From assembly GCA_040080215.1 (NCBI GenBank), contig JBEBIT010000010.1, positions 7,759-71,758 on the forward strand: DNA of 64,000 bases, read 5' to 3'. Positions within the stretch are counted from its first letter, which is position 1. Each line of letters opens with the position of its first letter. Shown here piece by piece: positions 16,798 to 25,348 of the stretch. Position numbers and translations under genes: made by a program. The stretch is from CAIUGU01 sp040080215. GTDB taxonomy: Bacteria > Pseudomonadota > Gammaproteobacteria > Steroidobacterales > Steroidobacteraceae. The notes beneath the pieces were generated by a model. That model was not told where the DNA came from, ran no database searches, and saw nothing but the letters and a program-made list of their open reading frames with translations.

Positions 16798-18267
16798 ATG
16801 AAACTGCAAACCAAACTGTTCATCGGTGGCGAGTTCGTCGACGCAGCGGACGGCGCCACCTTCCCGACCGTGAATCCTTTCGATGGCTCGACCATTGCCA
16901 ACGTGGCGGAAGCCAAGGTGGCCGATGTCGAGAAGGCTGTCGCCGCGGCCCGCAAGGCCTTCCCGGCCTGGCGCGACATGGCGGCAATGCAACGCGGCCG
17001 CCTGCTGCTCAAGCTCGCCGATGCCATCGAAGCCAACGCCGAAGAACTCGCACAGATCGAGTCGCTGGATACCGGGCATCCGCTGCGCGACAGCAGGAGC
17101 CTCGACGTGCCACGTACTGCGGTCACCTTCCGTTACTTCGGCGGCATGGCCGACAAGTATCAGGGCAGCGTCGTGCCGGTTGAGCAGGGGTTCCTGAACT
17201 ACGTGTTGCGTGAACCGCTCGGCGTCGTTGGCCAGGTCGTTCCGTGGAACTTCCCGCTGATGTTCACCAGCTGGAAGATGGGGCCTGCGCTCGCGGCCGG
17301 CAACACCATCGTCCTGAAGCCGGCGGAAATCACTCCGCTCAGCTCCCTCAAGATTGCGGAACTGATGGCCGAGGTTGGCATTCCGCCGGGCGTCGTCAAC
17401 ATCCTGCCCGGCCACGGTTCCATTGCCGGCCAGCACATGGCTGAACACATGGATGTCCAGAAGATCTGCTTTACAGGGTCAACGGCTGTCGGCCGCAAGA
17501 TCGTGCAGGCTTCGGCGACCAACCTGAAGCGCGTACAGCTCGAACTCGGCGGCAAGGGCGCCAACATCGTGTTCTCCGATGCGAACCTCAAGGCTGCCAT
17601 CAACGGCAGCGCGTTCGCGATCTTCCACAACCAGGGACAGGCCTGCATCGCGGGCTCGCGCCTGATGCTGCACAAGAGCATCGCGGACGAGTTCCTGGAT
17701 GGCTTCATCAAGCTCGCGAAGTCCATCAAGCTCGGCAACCCGCTCGACCCTACGACCGAAATGGGCCCGCTCACCTCCAAGCTGCACCAGAAGCGCGTTC
17801 TCAACTACTGCGAGATTGCGCAACAGGAAGGCGGCAAGATCCTCACCGGCGGCAGGCAGCCGGATGCGCCGGAATTGGCGAAGGGTTTCTTTGTGGAGCC
17901 AACGGTCGTCATGGCCCAGCCCCAGGACCGCATCTGCCAGGAAGAAGTGTTCGGGCCGTTTGTCGCCGTGAACACGTTCGAGTCCGACGAGGAAGCGATC
18001 CAGATCGCCAACTCGACGGAGTACGGACTCGGCGGCGGGCTGTGGACGACCAACCTGCAGCGCGCGCATCGCGTTGCCGCAGCGATGAGGTCCGGCATGG
18101 TCTGGATCAACTGCTACAAGCGCGTGAACCCGGGTTCGCCGTTCGGTGGCGTGGGCAGTTCGGGATACGGTCGCGAGATGGGCTTCGAAGCCATGCACGA
18201 TTACACCGATGCGAAGTCGGTGTGGGTGAACGTCGACGCGCAGATTCCCCCGCACTATCCGCGGTGA
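16798..18267 (+). CDS. hapE: 4-Hydroxymuconic semialdehyde dehydrogenase (aldehyde dehydrogenase)
   Basis: 489 aa NAD(P)-dependent aldehyde dehydrogenase, full length. Catalytic Glu249 (LELGGKG) and Cys283 (GQACIAGSR) are 34 residues apart as in the family; VVPWNFPLMFTSWKM and FTGSTAVGRKI form the cofactor site. Position directly after hydroquinone dioxygenase and in a cluster with maleylacetate reductase argues that it oxidises 4-hydroxymuconic semialdehyde to maleylacetate, as HapE and PnpD-type dehydrogenases do. Specificity is inferred from context; betaine- or phenylacetaldehyde-type enzymes look similar. 3 nt before the Rieske gene. Confidence 0.88.
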   Translation: MKLQTKLFIGGEFVDAADGATFPTVNPFDGSTIANVAEAKVADVEKAVAAARKAFPAWRDMAAMQRGRLLLKLADAIEANAEELAQIESLDTGHPLRDSRSLDVPRTAVTFRYFGGMADKYQGSVVPVEQGFLNYVLREPLGVVGQVVPWNFPLMFTSWKMGPALAAGNTIVLKPAEITPLSSLKIAELMAEVGIPPGVVNILPGHGSIAGQHMAEHMDVQKICFTGSTAVGRKIVQASATNLKRVQLELGGKGANIVFSDANLKAAINGSAFAIFHNQGQACIAGSRLMLHKSIADEFLDGFIKLAKSIKLGNPLDPTTEMGPLTSKLHQKRVLNYCEIAQQEGGKILTGGRQPDAPELAKGFFVEPTVVMAQPQDRICQEEVFGPFVAVNTFESDEEAIQIANSTEYGLGGGLWTTNLQRAHRVAAAMRSGMVWINCYKRVNPGSPFGGVGSSGYGREMGFEAMHDYTDAKSVWVNVDAQIPPHYPR

Positions 18268-18270
18268 CCT

Positions 18271-18642
18271 ATGCCGTCGTGGCGGGACCATCCGAATGCC
18301 CCCGCGCAGGGCAGCGTGCTCTGCGCGGTGGAAGACATCCCTCAAGGCTCGGGCCATGAGGTGATGTACGGCGAGGGAATCAAGAAACTGCGCGTGGTCG
18401 CTTTCCGCGACGGCGAGACGGTGTGGGCTTACGTGAACAGTTGCCCGCACTTCTCGCTGCCGCTCAACGCGAAGCCGCAGACATTCCTGATCTCGGAACA
18501 CAATCAGGTCATGTGCGCCTTTCACTGTGCCATCTTCCGCTTCGAAGATGGCTCTTGCATCGACGGTCCGGCGGTGGGCATGGGCCTCGAAGCCGTACCC
18601 ATCAGGATCGAGAACGGCCAGGTCGTCATTCAGGCGGCCTGA
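18271..18642 (+). CDS. Rieske [2Fe-2S] ferredoxin-like protein
   Basis: 123 aa, no signal peptide. The Rieske ligands are visible as C58-P-H60 and C82-A-F-H85, with GS-x-IDGP after them and no oxygenase or reductase domain, so it is a stand-alone Rieske protein like the ferredoxins of ring-hydroxylating dioxygenases. No such oxygenase is in the window. By analogy with XylT, a ferredoxin that re-reduces an oxidised extradiol dioxygenase, it may keep the HapCD iron ferrous; that is inference. Start 3 nt after hapE and 19 nt before cobS, so clearly in the same operon. Confidence 0.88.
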   Translation: MPSWRDHPNAPAQGSVLCAVEDIPQGSGHEVMYGEGIKKLRVVAFRDGETVWAYVNSCPHFSLPLNAKPQTFLISEHNQVMCAFHCAIFRFEDGSCIDGPAVGMGLEAVPIRIENGQVVIQAA

Positions 18643-18661
18643 TCCCTACAGGCGGAGAGAT

Positions 18662-19669
18662 ATGGCGGCGGACACGTTGACTGACAGCGAAGCGCGGGAA
18701 GAGCAACTCCTGCTGTCGACGCCGGATACCACGGTCAATGTCCGAAGTGTCTTCGGCATCGACAGCGACCTCACCGTACCGGCATTCAGCCAGCGGTCGG
18801 AGCACGTGCCGGACATCGACAACGCGTATCGCTTCGATCGCAACACCACACTCGCCATCCTCGCGGGATTCGCCCACAACCGCCGCGTGCTGGTACAGGG
18901 CTACCACGGTACCGGCAAGTCCACGCACATCGAGCAGGTGGCAGCGCGCCTCAACTGGCCCTGCATCCGCATCAACCTCGACAGCCACGTCAGCCGCATC
19001 GACCTGATCGGCAAGGACGCCATCGCGATCAAGGGAGGCCAGCAGGTCACCGAGTTCCGCGAAGGCATCCTGCCGTGGGCGTTGCAGCGCGCGGTCGCGT
19101 TGATATTCGACGAGTACGACGCGGGTCGCCCGGACGTGATGTTCGTGCTGCAGCGGGTACTCGAAGCCCAGGGCAAGCTGACCCTGCTCGACCAGAGTCG
19201 CGTCATTCGTGCCCACCCCGCTTTCCGGCTGTTCGCCACGGCGAATACGGTCGGCCTTGGCGATGCGAGCGGCCTGTACCAGGGCACGCAGACGATCAAC
19301 CAGGGACAGATGGACCGCTGGAACATCGTGGCCACGCTCAACTACGTTGCCCCCGAAGCGGAAGTGGAAATCGTCATCGCGCGTGTCCCGCAGTTCGCGA
19401 CGGCAGAGGGACGGGCCACGGTGCAACGAATGGTGGCGCTGGCTGGACTCACCCGCACCGCCTTCATGGGCGGAGAGCTGTCCACGGTGATGTCGCCCCG
19501 CACGGTGATCAACTGGGCAGAGAACGCCACGATCTTCGGCCAGATCGAGTATTCGTTCCGGCTCGCGTTCCTCAACAAGTGCGATGAAGCAGAACGGCCG
19601 ATCATCGCGGAGTTCTACCAGCGCTGCTTCGGCGTCGACCTGGTGGAAGCGGCCATCGCCCAGAAGTAA
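18662..19669 (+). CDS. cobS: CobS-like AAA+ ATPase (cobaltochelatase subunit homologue)
   Basis: 335 aa. Walker A GYHGTGKST (G80-K86 region), Walker B LIFDEYD (D150, E151), GRPDVMFVLQRVLE and LFATANTVGLGD are near-identical to CobS, the AAA+ ATPase of the aerobic cobaltochelatase CobNST. In B12 synthesis CobS and CobT drive cobalt insertion by CobN. No cobN or other cobalamin gene is present here; the gene lies in a hydroquinone operon between a Rieske protein and CobT. It could therefore be a CobST pair with a new client, as NorQ/NorD and CbbQ/CbbO act on non-haem iron or Rubisco (family knowledge). Start ATG follows GGCGGAGAG. Confidence 0.9.
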   Translation: MAADTLTDSEAREEQLLLSTPDTTVNVRSVFGIDSDLTVPAFSQRSEHVPDIDNAYRFDRNTTLAILAGFAHNRRVLVQGYHGTGKSTHIEQVAARLNWPCIRINLDSHVSRIDLIGKDAIAIKGGQQVTEFREGILPWALQRAVALIFDEYDAGRPDVMFVLQRVLEAQGKLTLLDQSRVIRAHPAFRLFATANTVGLGDASGLYQGTQTINQGQMDRWNIVATLNYVAPEAEVEIVIARVPQFATAEGRATVQRMVALAGLTRTAFMGGELSTVMSPRTVINWAENATIFGQIEYSFRLAFLNKCDEAERPIIAEFYQRCFGVDLVEAAIAQK

Positions 19670-19671
19670 CC

Positions 19672-21474
19672 GTGTCCCAATCACGCAAGAACGCCGGCGA
19701 GCAACTGCGAGAGGTCTCCGGCGTCGTGCTGAAAGCGCTGTCACGGCGTGCCGACGAACCGCCTCCGCTCGAAGCACAGCCCGACGCCCTGCCGGGCTCC
19801 GCCGCCCTGCTGCAGTCGGCGCCATCGAACCCTTCGGACATCGAGCTCGCGCGCTGGCGCGGCTCCATCGATGCGTTCGGCCTCCGTGCGCGCCTCACGG
19901 ACCCAACGATCCTGAAACGCTTCATCCCGTCGTTGCCGTTGCAGCAGCGGTTGTACCAGCAGCTGGAACAAGGCCGTGTCGAAGCCGTCGGGTCGCGCCA
20001 CATGCTGGGTGTCCAGCAGGACCTCGCCGCATTCCATCGTCCATGGCGCGTCAGCCTCGGGCGGCCGCTGCAACCCGAAGCGGCAGAGGCCGAAGAACTC
20101 ATCAAGACCGTCGCCGATACGGTCAGGCAGCACATCGGTGCGCCGCTGCCGCCCGAGCGGGCCGCCAAGCTTCAGGAGCAGTGGCAGTCGCTGGTGGATT
20201 CCGGCGCGGCCGAACAGATTGCGGCACTGGCCCCGCTCGCGGACGACCAGGAAGCGTTCGCGCGCAAGTCCGTTGCCCTGATCCACCTGCTCGGCCTTGC
20301 GGTCACGCCGGAGGAAAAGGAGCAGGAAAAGCGCGACTCGTCGCGCGAGCAGTCGGATCAGACGCAGGAAACCCAGGAATCATCGGACGAAGGCGAGGAG
20401 ATGAACAAGGATGGCCAGTGGGACCCGATGAGCGGCGAGAAGGTCGAGGAATCGCTCGCCGAACCGGTGGCCCTGTCGCAGAACGGATCGCAGTCGGGCA
20501 CCTTGTACCGCGCCTACACCACCCAATTCGACACCGTGACGAATGCGGAGGATCTCTGCAGCGAGACGGAACTCGCGCGCCTGCGCCACAAGCTGGATGA
20601 GCAGCTCGAGGGCAAGACCGACAGCGTGGCTCGCTGGGCGCACAAGCTGCAGAGACACCTGCTTGCGCTGCAGACGCGCTCATGGCAGTTCGACCTCGAG
20701 GAAGGCTTGCTCGACACCAGCCGGCTGACACGCGTCGTCACGCATCCGCTCGAATCGCTTGCCTTCAAGCAGGAGTCGGAAACGCGCTTCCCGGATACCG
20801 TGGTCACGATCCTGATCGACAACTCGGGCTCGATGCGGGGCTGGCCGATCGCAATGGCGGCCATGTGCGCGGAAATCCTCGGCACGGTGCTTGAGCGCTG
20901 CGGCGTCAAGTCAGAGATCCTCGGATTCACGACGGTGAGCTGGCGCGGTGGCCAGTCGCGGCAGCGATGGGTGGCGGACAACCGTCCTGAGAATCCCGGA
21001 CGCCTCACGGACCTGAAGCACATCGTCTACAAAAGCGCGGATACGCCGTGGCGCCGCTCGCGTCGCAATCTCGGCCTGATGCTGCAGGACAACCTGCTCA
21101 AGGAAAACATCGACGGAGAAGCCCTGCTCTGGGCCCATGAACGCCTCGTCTCGCGCCAGGAGCCGCGCAAGATCCTGATGGTGATCTCGGACGGCGCACC
21201 CGTCGACGACGCCACGCTGGCCGTCAACCACCCGGAATACCTCGAACGGCACCTGCGCGCCGTCATCCGTTTCATCGAGCAGCGGTCTCCCGTCGAGCTG
21301 TTCGCCATCGGCATCGGGCATGACGTCACCCGCTACTACAACCGCTCGATCACGCTCGCGACGCCCGACGAGCTGGGTGAAGCCATCGTCGCCCAGCTGA
21401 CGGCACTGTTCGACAACGGCGGCAACAGCCGCGGGGCGCGACGCCGGCGAGCGCGATCACAAAAGCAGGGCTGA
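19672..21474 (+). CDS. cobT: CobT-like VWA-domain protein (cobaltochelatase subunit homologue)
   Basis: 600 aa from a GTG 2 nt after the cobS stop. N-terminal ~230 residues are helical; residues about 215-270 are acidic/Gln-rich (EKEQEKRDSSREQSDQ region), as in CobT; the C-terminal VWA domain carries the MIDAS motif D383-N-S385-G-S387 and the CobT signatures LERCGVKSEILGFTT, GGQSRQRW, YKSADTPWRR, LLKENIDGEAL and MVISDGAPVDD. It should form the ring complex with CobS. The absence of CobN is the notable point; see findings. Genuine B12 duty with CobN elsewhere in the genome remains the alternative. Confidence 0.9.
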   Translation: MSQSRKNAGEQLREVSGVVLKALSRRADEPPPLEAQPDALPGSAALLQSAPSNPSDIELARWRGSIDAFGLRARLTDPTILKRFIPSLPLQQRLYQQLEQGRVEAVGSRHMLGVQQDLAAFHRPWRVSLGRPLQPEAAEAEELIKTVADTVRQHIGAPLPPERAAKLQEQWQSLVDSGAAEQIAALAPLADDQEAFARKSVALIHLLGLAVTPEEKEQEKRDSSREQSDQTQETQESSDEGEEMNKDGQWDPMSGEKVEESLAEPVALSQNGSQSGTLYRAYTTQFDTVTNAEDLCSETELARLRHKLDEQLEGKTDSVARWAHKLQRHLLALQTRSWQFDLEEGLLDTSRLTRVVTHPLESLAFKQESETRFPDTVVTILIDNSGSMRGWPIAMAAMCAEILGTVLERCGVKSEILGFTTVSWRGGQSRQRWVADNRPENPGRLTDLKHIVYKSADTPWRRSRRNLGLMLQDNLLKENIDGEALLWAHERLVSRQEPRKILMVISDGAPVDDATLAVNHPEYLERHLRAVIRFIEQRSPVELFAIGIGHDVTRYYNRSITLATPDELGEAIVAQLTALFDNGGNSRGARRRRARSQKQG

Positions 21475-21577
21475 CCGCCGCAGCGCAGCGCGAACGGGCA
21501 GCGAATGGCCTTGGCATGCCGGACAGGTCGCGTGTAACGTCGCGGTCTGTGAATCGGCCTTCAAGTAGAGGTGCGAA

Positions 21578-21880
21578 GTGGTACGGCATGTAGTGATGTG
21601 GCGGCTCAAGGATCGTGATGCGCTGACGACGACGTCGGCCAAGTGGGCAGAATTGCAGGCGTGCGTGGCTGCGATGCGGTCGGGGGTCCCGGGACTCACG
21701 AAGATCGACTTAGGGATGGACCAGCCGCGGACGGCCGAGTCCACGGATCTCATCCTCTTTTCCGAATTCGACAGCTGGGCCGCGCTCGATGGCTACCAGA
21801 CGCACCCGACGCATGAGGACTTCAAGAAGCTGCTCGGGCCGCTGCGCAAAGAGCGCCGCGTGGCCGACTACGAAATCTGA
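21578..21880 (+). CDS. Stress-responsive alpha/beta-barrel (Dabb) domain protein
   Basis: 100 aa from a GTG with AGAGG 6 nt upstream. The VRHVVMWRLKD start, AMRSGVPGLTKIDLG centre and FDSWAALDGYQTHPTHEDF end are the Dabb (dimeric ferredoxin-like) pattern. Proteins of this fold include small cyclases and decarboxylases acting on polyketides and aromatics, but many are unassigned. It lies 103 nt after cobT and 66 nt before the alpha/beta-hydrolase genes, on the same strand. Confidence 0.82.
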   Translation: MVRHVVMWRLKDRDALTTTSAKWAELQACVAAMRSGVPGLTKIDLGMDQPRTAESTDLILFSEFDSWAALDGYQTHPTHEDFKKLLGPLRKERRVADYEI

Positions 21881-21946
21881 CGATTGACGTTAGCGTCCGC
21901 GCGAGGCGGGCTACAGACAAGACGAACGCAACGAGGGGGATCTTCG

Positions 21947-24280
21947 ATGAGCACCGACAACACCAGTGGCAAGCCAGCTCAGCCCGGCATTGATGACAGC
22001 GGCATGACCCGCCGCGAATTCCTGGGACACACCACGGCATTGACAGCTGTCGGCCTCACGGTCGGTTCCATCCTCGCAAGCAGCGCAGAGGCCGCCACGC
22101 CGGCACGCAACGTGCGAACCGCGGCAGATCCCGCGCTCGACCTCGCCGAATGGAGTTATTTCTGGGTGGGCGTCGAACGAGCAGACCTCGCGATGGGCTC
22201 GTACATCAACGGCAAGCAGATGTACGTCGAGTACTGGGTGCCGCGCGAAGTGAAGCACCCGTATCCGATCGTGCTGGTGCACGGTGGCGGCGGCCAGGGC
22301 CTCGACTGGATGGGCACGCCCGACGGCCGTCGCGGCTGGGCGCAGGTCCTGCTCGAACAGGGCTACCGCGTCTATGTGGTCGACCGTCCGGGACACGGCC
22401 GTTCGCCACTGCATCCCGAGCTGCATCGTGCCTTCCCGCCGCAAGCCGGCACGCTCGAGAATATTTCCGGACGCTTCACGCCGCCGAACCCGACTGCCAC
22501 CGCGCAACCCGGGCCTTTCCAGCACTTGCATAACCAGTGGGTGGGCGAAGGGACGGTCGGATCGCGCGATCTCGACCAGTTCGTCGCGTCGCAGGGCGGC
22601 TCCTACGTGTTCGTGCCGCAACCTCCGGGCGCGCCGGCACCGGGTGCAGGTGCCCGAACCGATGGAGTGCCTCCGCCGGCCGCAGCCAGCCAGACCAACA
22701 TCATTGCGCACACGGCCTGGCGTGAACGCGGTGCGATGCTGCTCGACAGGATCGGCCCCGCGGTGATCATGACGCACTCGGCGGGCGGACCCTTCGGCTG
22801 GCTGGTGGCGGAAGCACGGCCCAACCTCGTCAAAGGCATCGTTGCAATCGAGGGCGGCGGCCAGCCGTTCGGCGGTGCCAATGTGTGGGGCATGTCGACG
22901 ATTCCCGTGACCTTCGATCCGCCGGTCAAGGATCCTGCCGAGATCCGCACTCGCGTCGTGCCGTCGCCAGAGATGGGCGTGTCCGCGTATCGCCTGCAGG
23001 AAGAGCCGGCACGCAAGCTCGTCAACCTGCAGAACATCCCGATCATCATCGTCACGTCCGAAGGCTCGTTCGCCTCCCCGGGCAACCCCGGGGCCATTGC
23101 GTTCTTCAAGCAGGCCGGGGTCGACGCCGAGGAGCTGCGCATGGTGTCGAAGGGCATCAAGGGCAACGGCCACATGATGATGGTCGAGCGCAACAGCCGC
23201 GAGGTGCTGAAGCCGATCACTGACTGGATCCAGTCGAAGGTCGAGAAGGGTGCGGCGATCGCCCCAGCGAAGGTCACGGAGACAGCGGTGAAGCTCGCGA
23301 ACCAGAACTTCTTCTGGACCGGCACCGAGCGCAAGAAGATGCCCTACGGCACCATCCTCTCGGGCCAGATGTACGTGCAGGAAATGATTCCCGCCGAAGT
23401 GAAGCAACCGCTGCCGATCGTGCTCGTGCACGGCGGTGGCGGCCAGATGCTGCACTACATGGGATTGGGAGGTGGCATCGCGGGCTGGGCGCACTACTAC
23501 CTGCAAGCGGGCTATCGCGTGTATCTCGTCGACCGCCCCGGACACGGCCGGGCGCCGTATCACCCTGATGCGCTCGGACCCATCGGCGCGAATGCCCCAA
23601 TCGCGGCCGTCAACGTCGATCTGATCAAGTCCGCGCAGGCACCGCAGAAGCGCTGGGCCGGCACGGGCGATATCGACGACCCGCAGGCGCTGCAGTTCAT
23701 CGCGGGACAGAACAGTGCGCCGCAGGACAACGCGTTCTCGCATCGGTTGTGGGCGAGCCGCGGCGCGGAACTGCTCGACCGCATTGGCCCTGCGATCATC
23801 CAGGTGCACTCGGCCGGCGGCCCGTTCGGCTATCTCGTCGCGAACGAACGGCCACAGCTGGTCAAGGGCATCGTGAACTTCGAAGGCATCGGCAATCCGT
23901 TCGCCGCCAATACGCCGTGGGGCGTGACGGCCGTACCGCTCGCGTACGATCCGCCGGTATCTGATCCGAAGGAATTCTCGCTGCGCGACGTCGCGCCGCC
24001 TCCGGGTGCTGCGCCTTACAAGCTGCAAGCGGACGGCAGCGCCCGCAAGCTCAAGAACCTGCAGGGCATCCCGATGGCGTTCATCACCACGGAGAACACC
24101 CGCTTCCTGCAGGGCACCGGGCAGGTCGCCTGGCTCAAGCAGGCCGGCTGCAACATCGAGCATGTACAGTTCAAGGATCTCGGTATCCTCGGCAACGGCC
24201 ACTTCATGATGGTCGAGGAGAACCGCAAGCAGGGGTTCGACGTCATCGAAGGCTGGATCCGCAAGAACGTGAAGGCGTAA
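21947..24280 (+). CDS. Tat-exported tandem alpha/beta-hydrolase, two catalytic domains in one chain
   Basis: 777 aa. A Tat signal (TRREFLGHTTALTAVGL, then AEA) sends it to the periplasm. Domain 1 (about 60-430): oxyanion-type HGGGGQ near 112, nucleophile Ser278 in THSAGG, His409 in GNGH. Domain 2 (about 440-777): HGGGGQ near 495, Ser622 in VHSAGG, His752 in GNGH. Both carry VDRPGHGR. The two domains differ: domain 1 resembles the 25349 protein, domain 2 the 24310 protein, so the chain looks like a fusion of two paralogue types. Family members act on esters, lactones or C-C bonds; the substrate is unknown. Confidence 0.9.
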   Translation: MSTDNTSGKPAQPGIDDSGMTRREFLGHTTALTAVGLTVGSILASSAEAATPARNVRTAADPALDLAEWSYFWVGVERADLAMGSYINGKQMYVEYWVPREVKHPYPIVLVHGGGGQGLDWMGTPDGRRGWAQVLLEQGYRVYVVDRPGHGRSPLHPELHRAFPPQAGTLENISGRFTPPNPTATAQPGPFQHLHNQWVGEGTVGSRDLDQFVASQGGSYVFVPQPPGAPAPGAGARTDGVPPPAAASQTNIIAHTAWRERGAMLLDRIGPAVIMTHSAGGPFGWLVAEARPNLVKGIVAIEGGGQPFGGANVWGMSTIPVTFDPPVKDPAEIRTRVVPSPEMGVSAYRLQEEPARKLVNLQNIPIIIVTSEGSFASPGNPGAIAFFKQAGVDAEELRMVSKGIKGNGHMMMVERNSREVLKPITDWIQSKVEKGAAIAPAKVTETAVKLANQNFFWTGTERKKMPYGTILSGQMYVQEMIPAEVKQPLPIVLVHGGGGQMLHYMGLGGGIAGWAHYYLQAGYRVYLVDRPGHGRAPYHPDALGPIGANAPIAAVNVDLIKSAQAPQKRWAGTGDIDDPQALQFIAGQNSAPQDNAFSHRLWASRGAELLDRIGPAIIQVHSAGGPFGYLVANERPQLVKGIVNFEGIGNPFAANTPWGVTAVPLAYDPPVSDPKEFSLRDVAPPPGAAPYKLQADGSARKLKNLQGIPMAFITTENTRFLQGTGQVAWLKQAGCNIEHVQFKDLGILGNGHFMMVEENRKQGFDVIEGWIRKNVKA

Positions 24281-24309
24281 CGCCGCCTCAGTAGACGAAG
24301 GACGCAGCA

Positions 24310-25335
24310 ATGGCACAACAACCACAAGGCACCGGCAGCACGGCAATGCGCCTCAAGGATCAGGGCTTCTTCTGGGTCGGTGTCGACCGCAAGAAGACCG
24401 ACTACGGCACGATCGCAAGCGGCCAGATGTACGTGCAGTACCTGATCCCTGCGAACGTGACGCAGCCGTTGCCCATCGTGCTCGTGCATGGCGGCGGCGG
24501 CCAGGGCACCCACTACATGGGGTTGGGTTCAGGGCAACCCGGGTGGGCCCACTTCTTCGTGCAGCAAGGTTATCGGACCTACATCGTCGATCGTCCGGGC
24601 CATGGTCGTGCGCCTTATCACCCGGATGCGCTCGGCACCCCGACTCCGGTGCCGACCATCGAAGGCGTCGAAGCAGATTTCTCTGCCGCTGCAACTGCGG
24701 CGACGCCAAGGTGGAACGGCACCGGCAAGGTCGGCGATCCGCTGCTCGACCAGTTCCAGGCTGGGCAGAATGCAACACCACAAGACTTGGGCCTGGCGCA
24801 TGCGCTGTGGGCCAGTCGCGGCGCGGCTCTACTCGACAAGATCGGACCCGCCATCGTGCTGGTGCATTCCGCCGGTGGCCCATTCGCGTGGGTCGTCGCC
24901 GATCAACGCCCGAACCTCGTCAAGGCGATTGTTGCGGTCGAGCCTGCAGGTCCGCCGTTCGGCGCACTGGCATGGGGATTGAGTTCGAGCCCCGTCACCT
25001 ATGACCCGCCCGTGCCCGATCCGAAGCAGCTCGCGACTCGCGATGTAACGTCGCCGGGACTGCCACCCTACAAGCTGCAGGCCGATCCACCACGCAAGCT
25101 CAAGAACCTTGCCGGCATCCCGATCAGCTTCGTGCTGGGCGAAAGCTCGCCGCGGCACAAGCTCACCGACCCGCCTTCCGTCGAGTTCCTGCGTCAGGCC
25201 GGCTGCAACGTCGACTTCATCCGGCTCGAAGAACGCGGCATCCGCGGCAACAGCCACTTCATGATGCTGGAGACGAACCGGCGCGAAGTCTTCGACGTGA
25301 TCCACGCGTGGATCGCTGCGAAGGCGCGGGCGTAA
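24310..25335 (+). CDS. Alpha/beta-hydrolase, no signal peptide
   Basis: 341 aa, starts directly with the catalytic domain (MRLKDQGFFWVGVDRKKTDYG), so probably cytoplasmic, or exported only in complex with a Tat partner. HGGGGQ at H60, nucleophile Ser187 in VHSAGG, His316 in GNSH. Over its length it is closest to domain 2 of the upstream 777-aa protein (shared SGQMYVQ, HYMGLG, APYHPDALG). It lies 29 nt after that gene and 13 nt before the next hydrolase gene. Substrate unknown. Confidence 0.87.
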   Translation: MAQQPQGTGSTAMRLKDQGFFWVGVDRKKTDYGTIASGQMYVQYLIPANVTQPLPIVLVHGGGGQGTHYMGLGSGQPGWAHFFVQQGYRTYIVDRPGHGRAPYHPDALGTPTPVPTIEGVEADFSAAATAATPRWNGTGKVGDPLLDQFQAGQNATPQDLGLAHALWASRGAALLDKIGPAIVLVHSAGGPFAWVVADQRPNLVKAIVAVEPAGPPFGALAWGLSSSPVTYDPPVPDPKQLATRDVTSPGLPPYKLQADPPRKLKNLAGIPISFVLGESSPRHKLTDPPSVEFLRQAGCNVDFIRLEERGIRGNSHFMMLETNRREVFDVIHAWIAAKARA

Positions 25336-25348
25336 CGGGAGCATTGCC

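Noticed and set aside
21911..24346. Minus-strand open frame of about 810 codons opposite the double hydrolase
   Set aside because: Mirror frame of a gene with two intact catalytic sets; no recognisable motif, His/Asp/Arg-rich composition.
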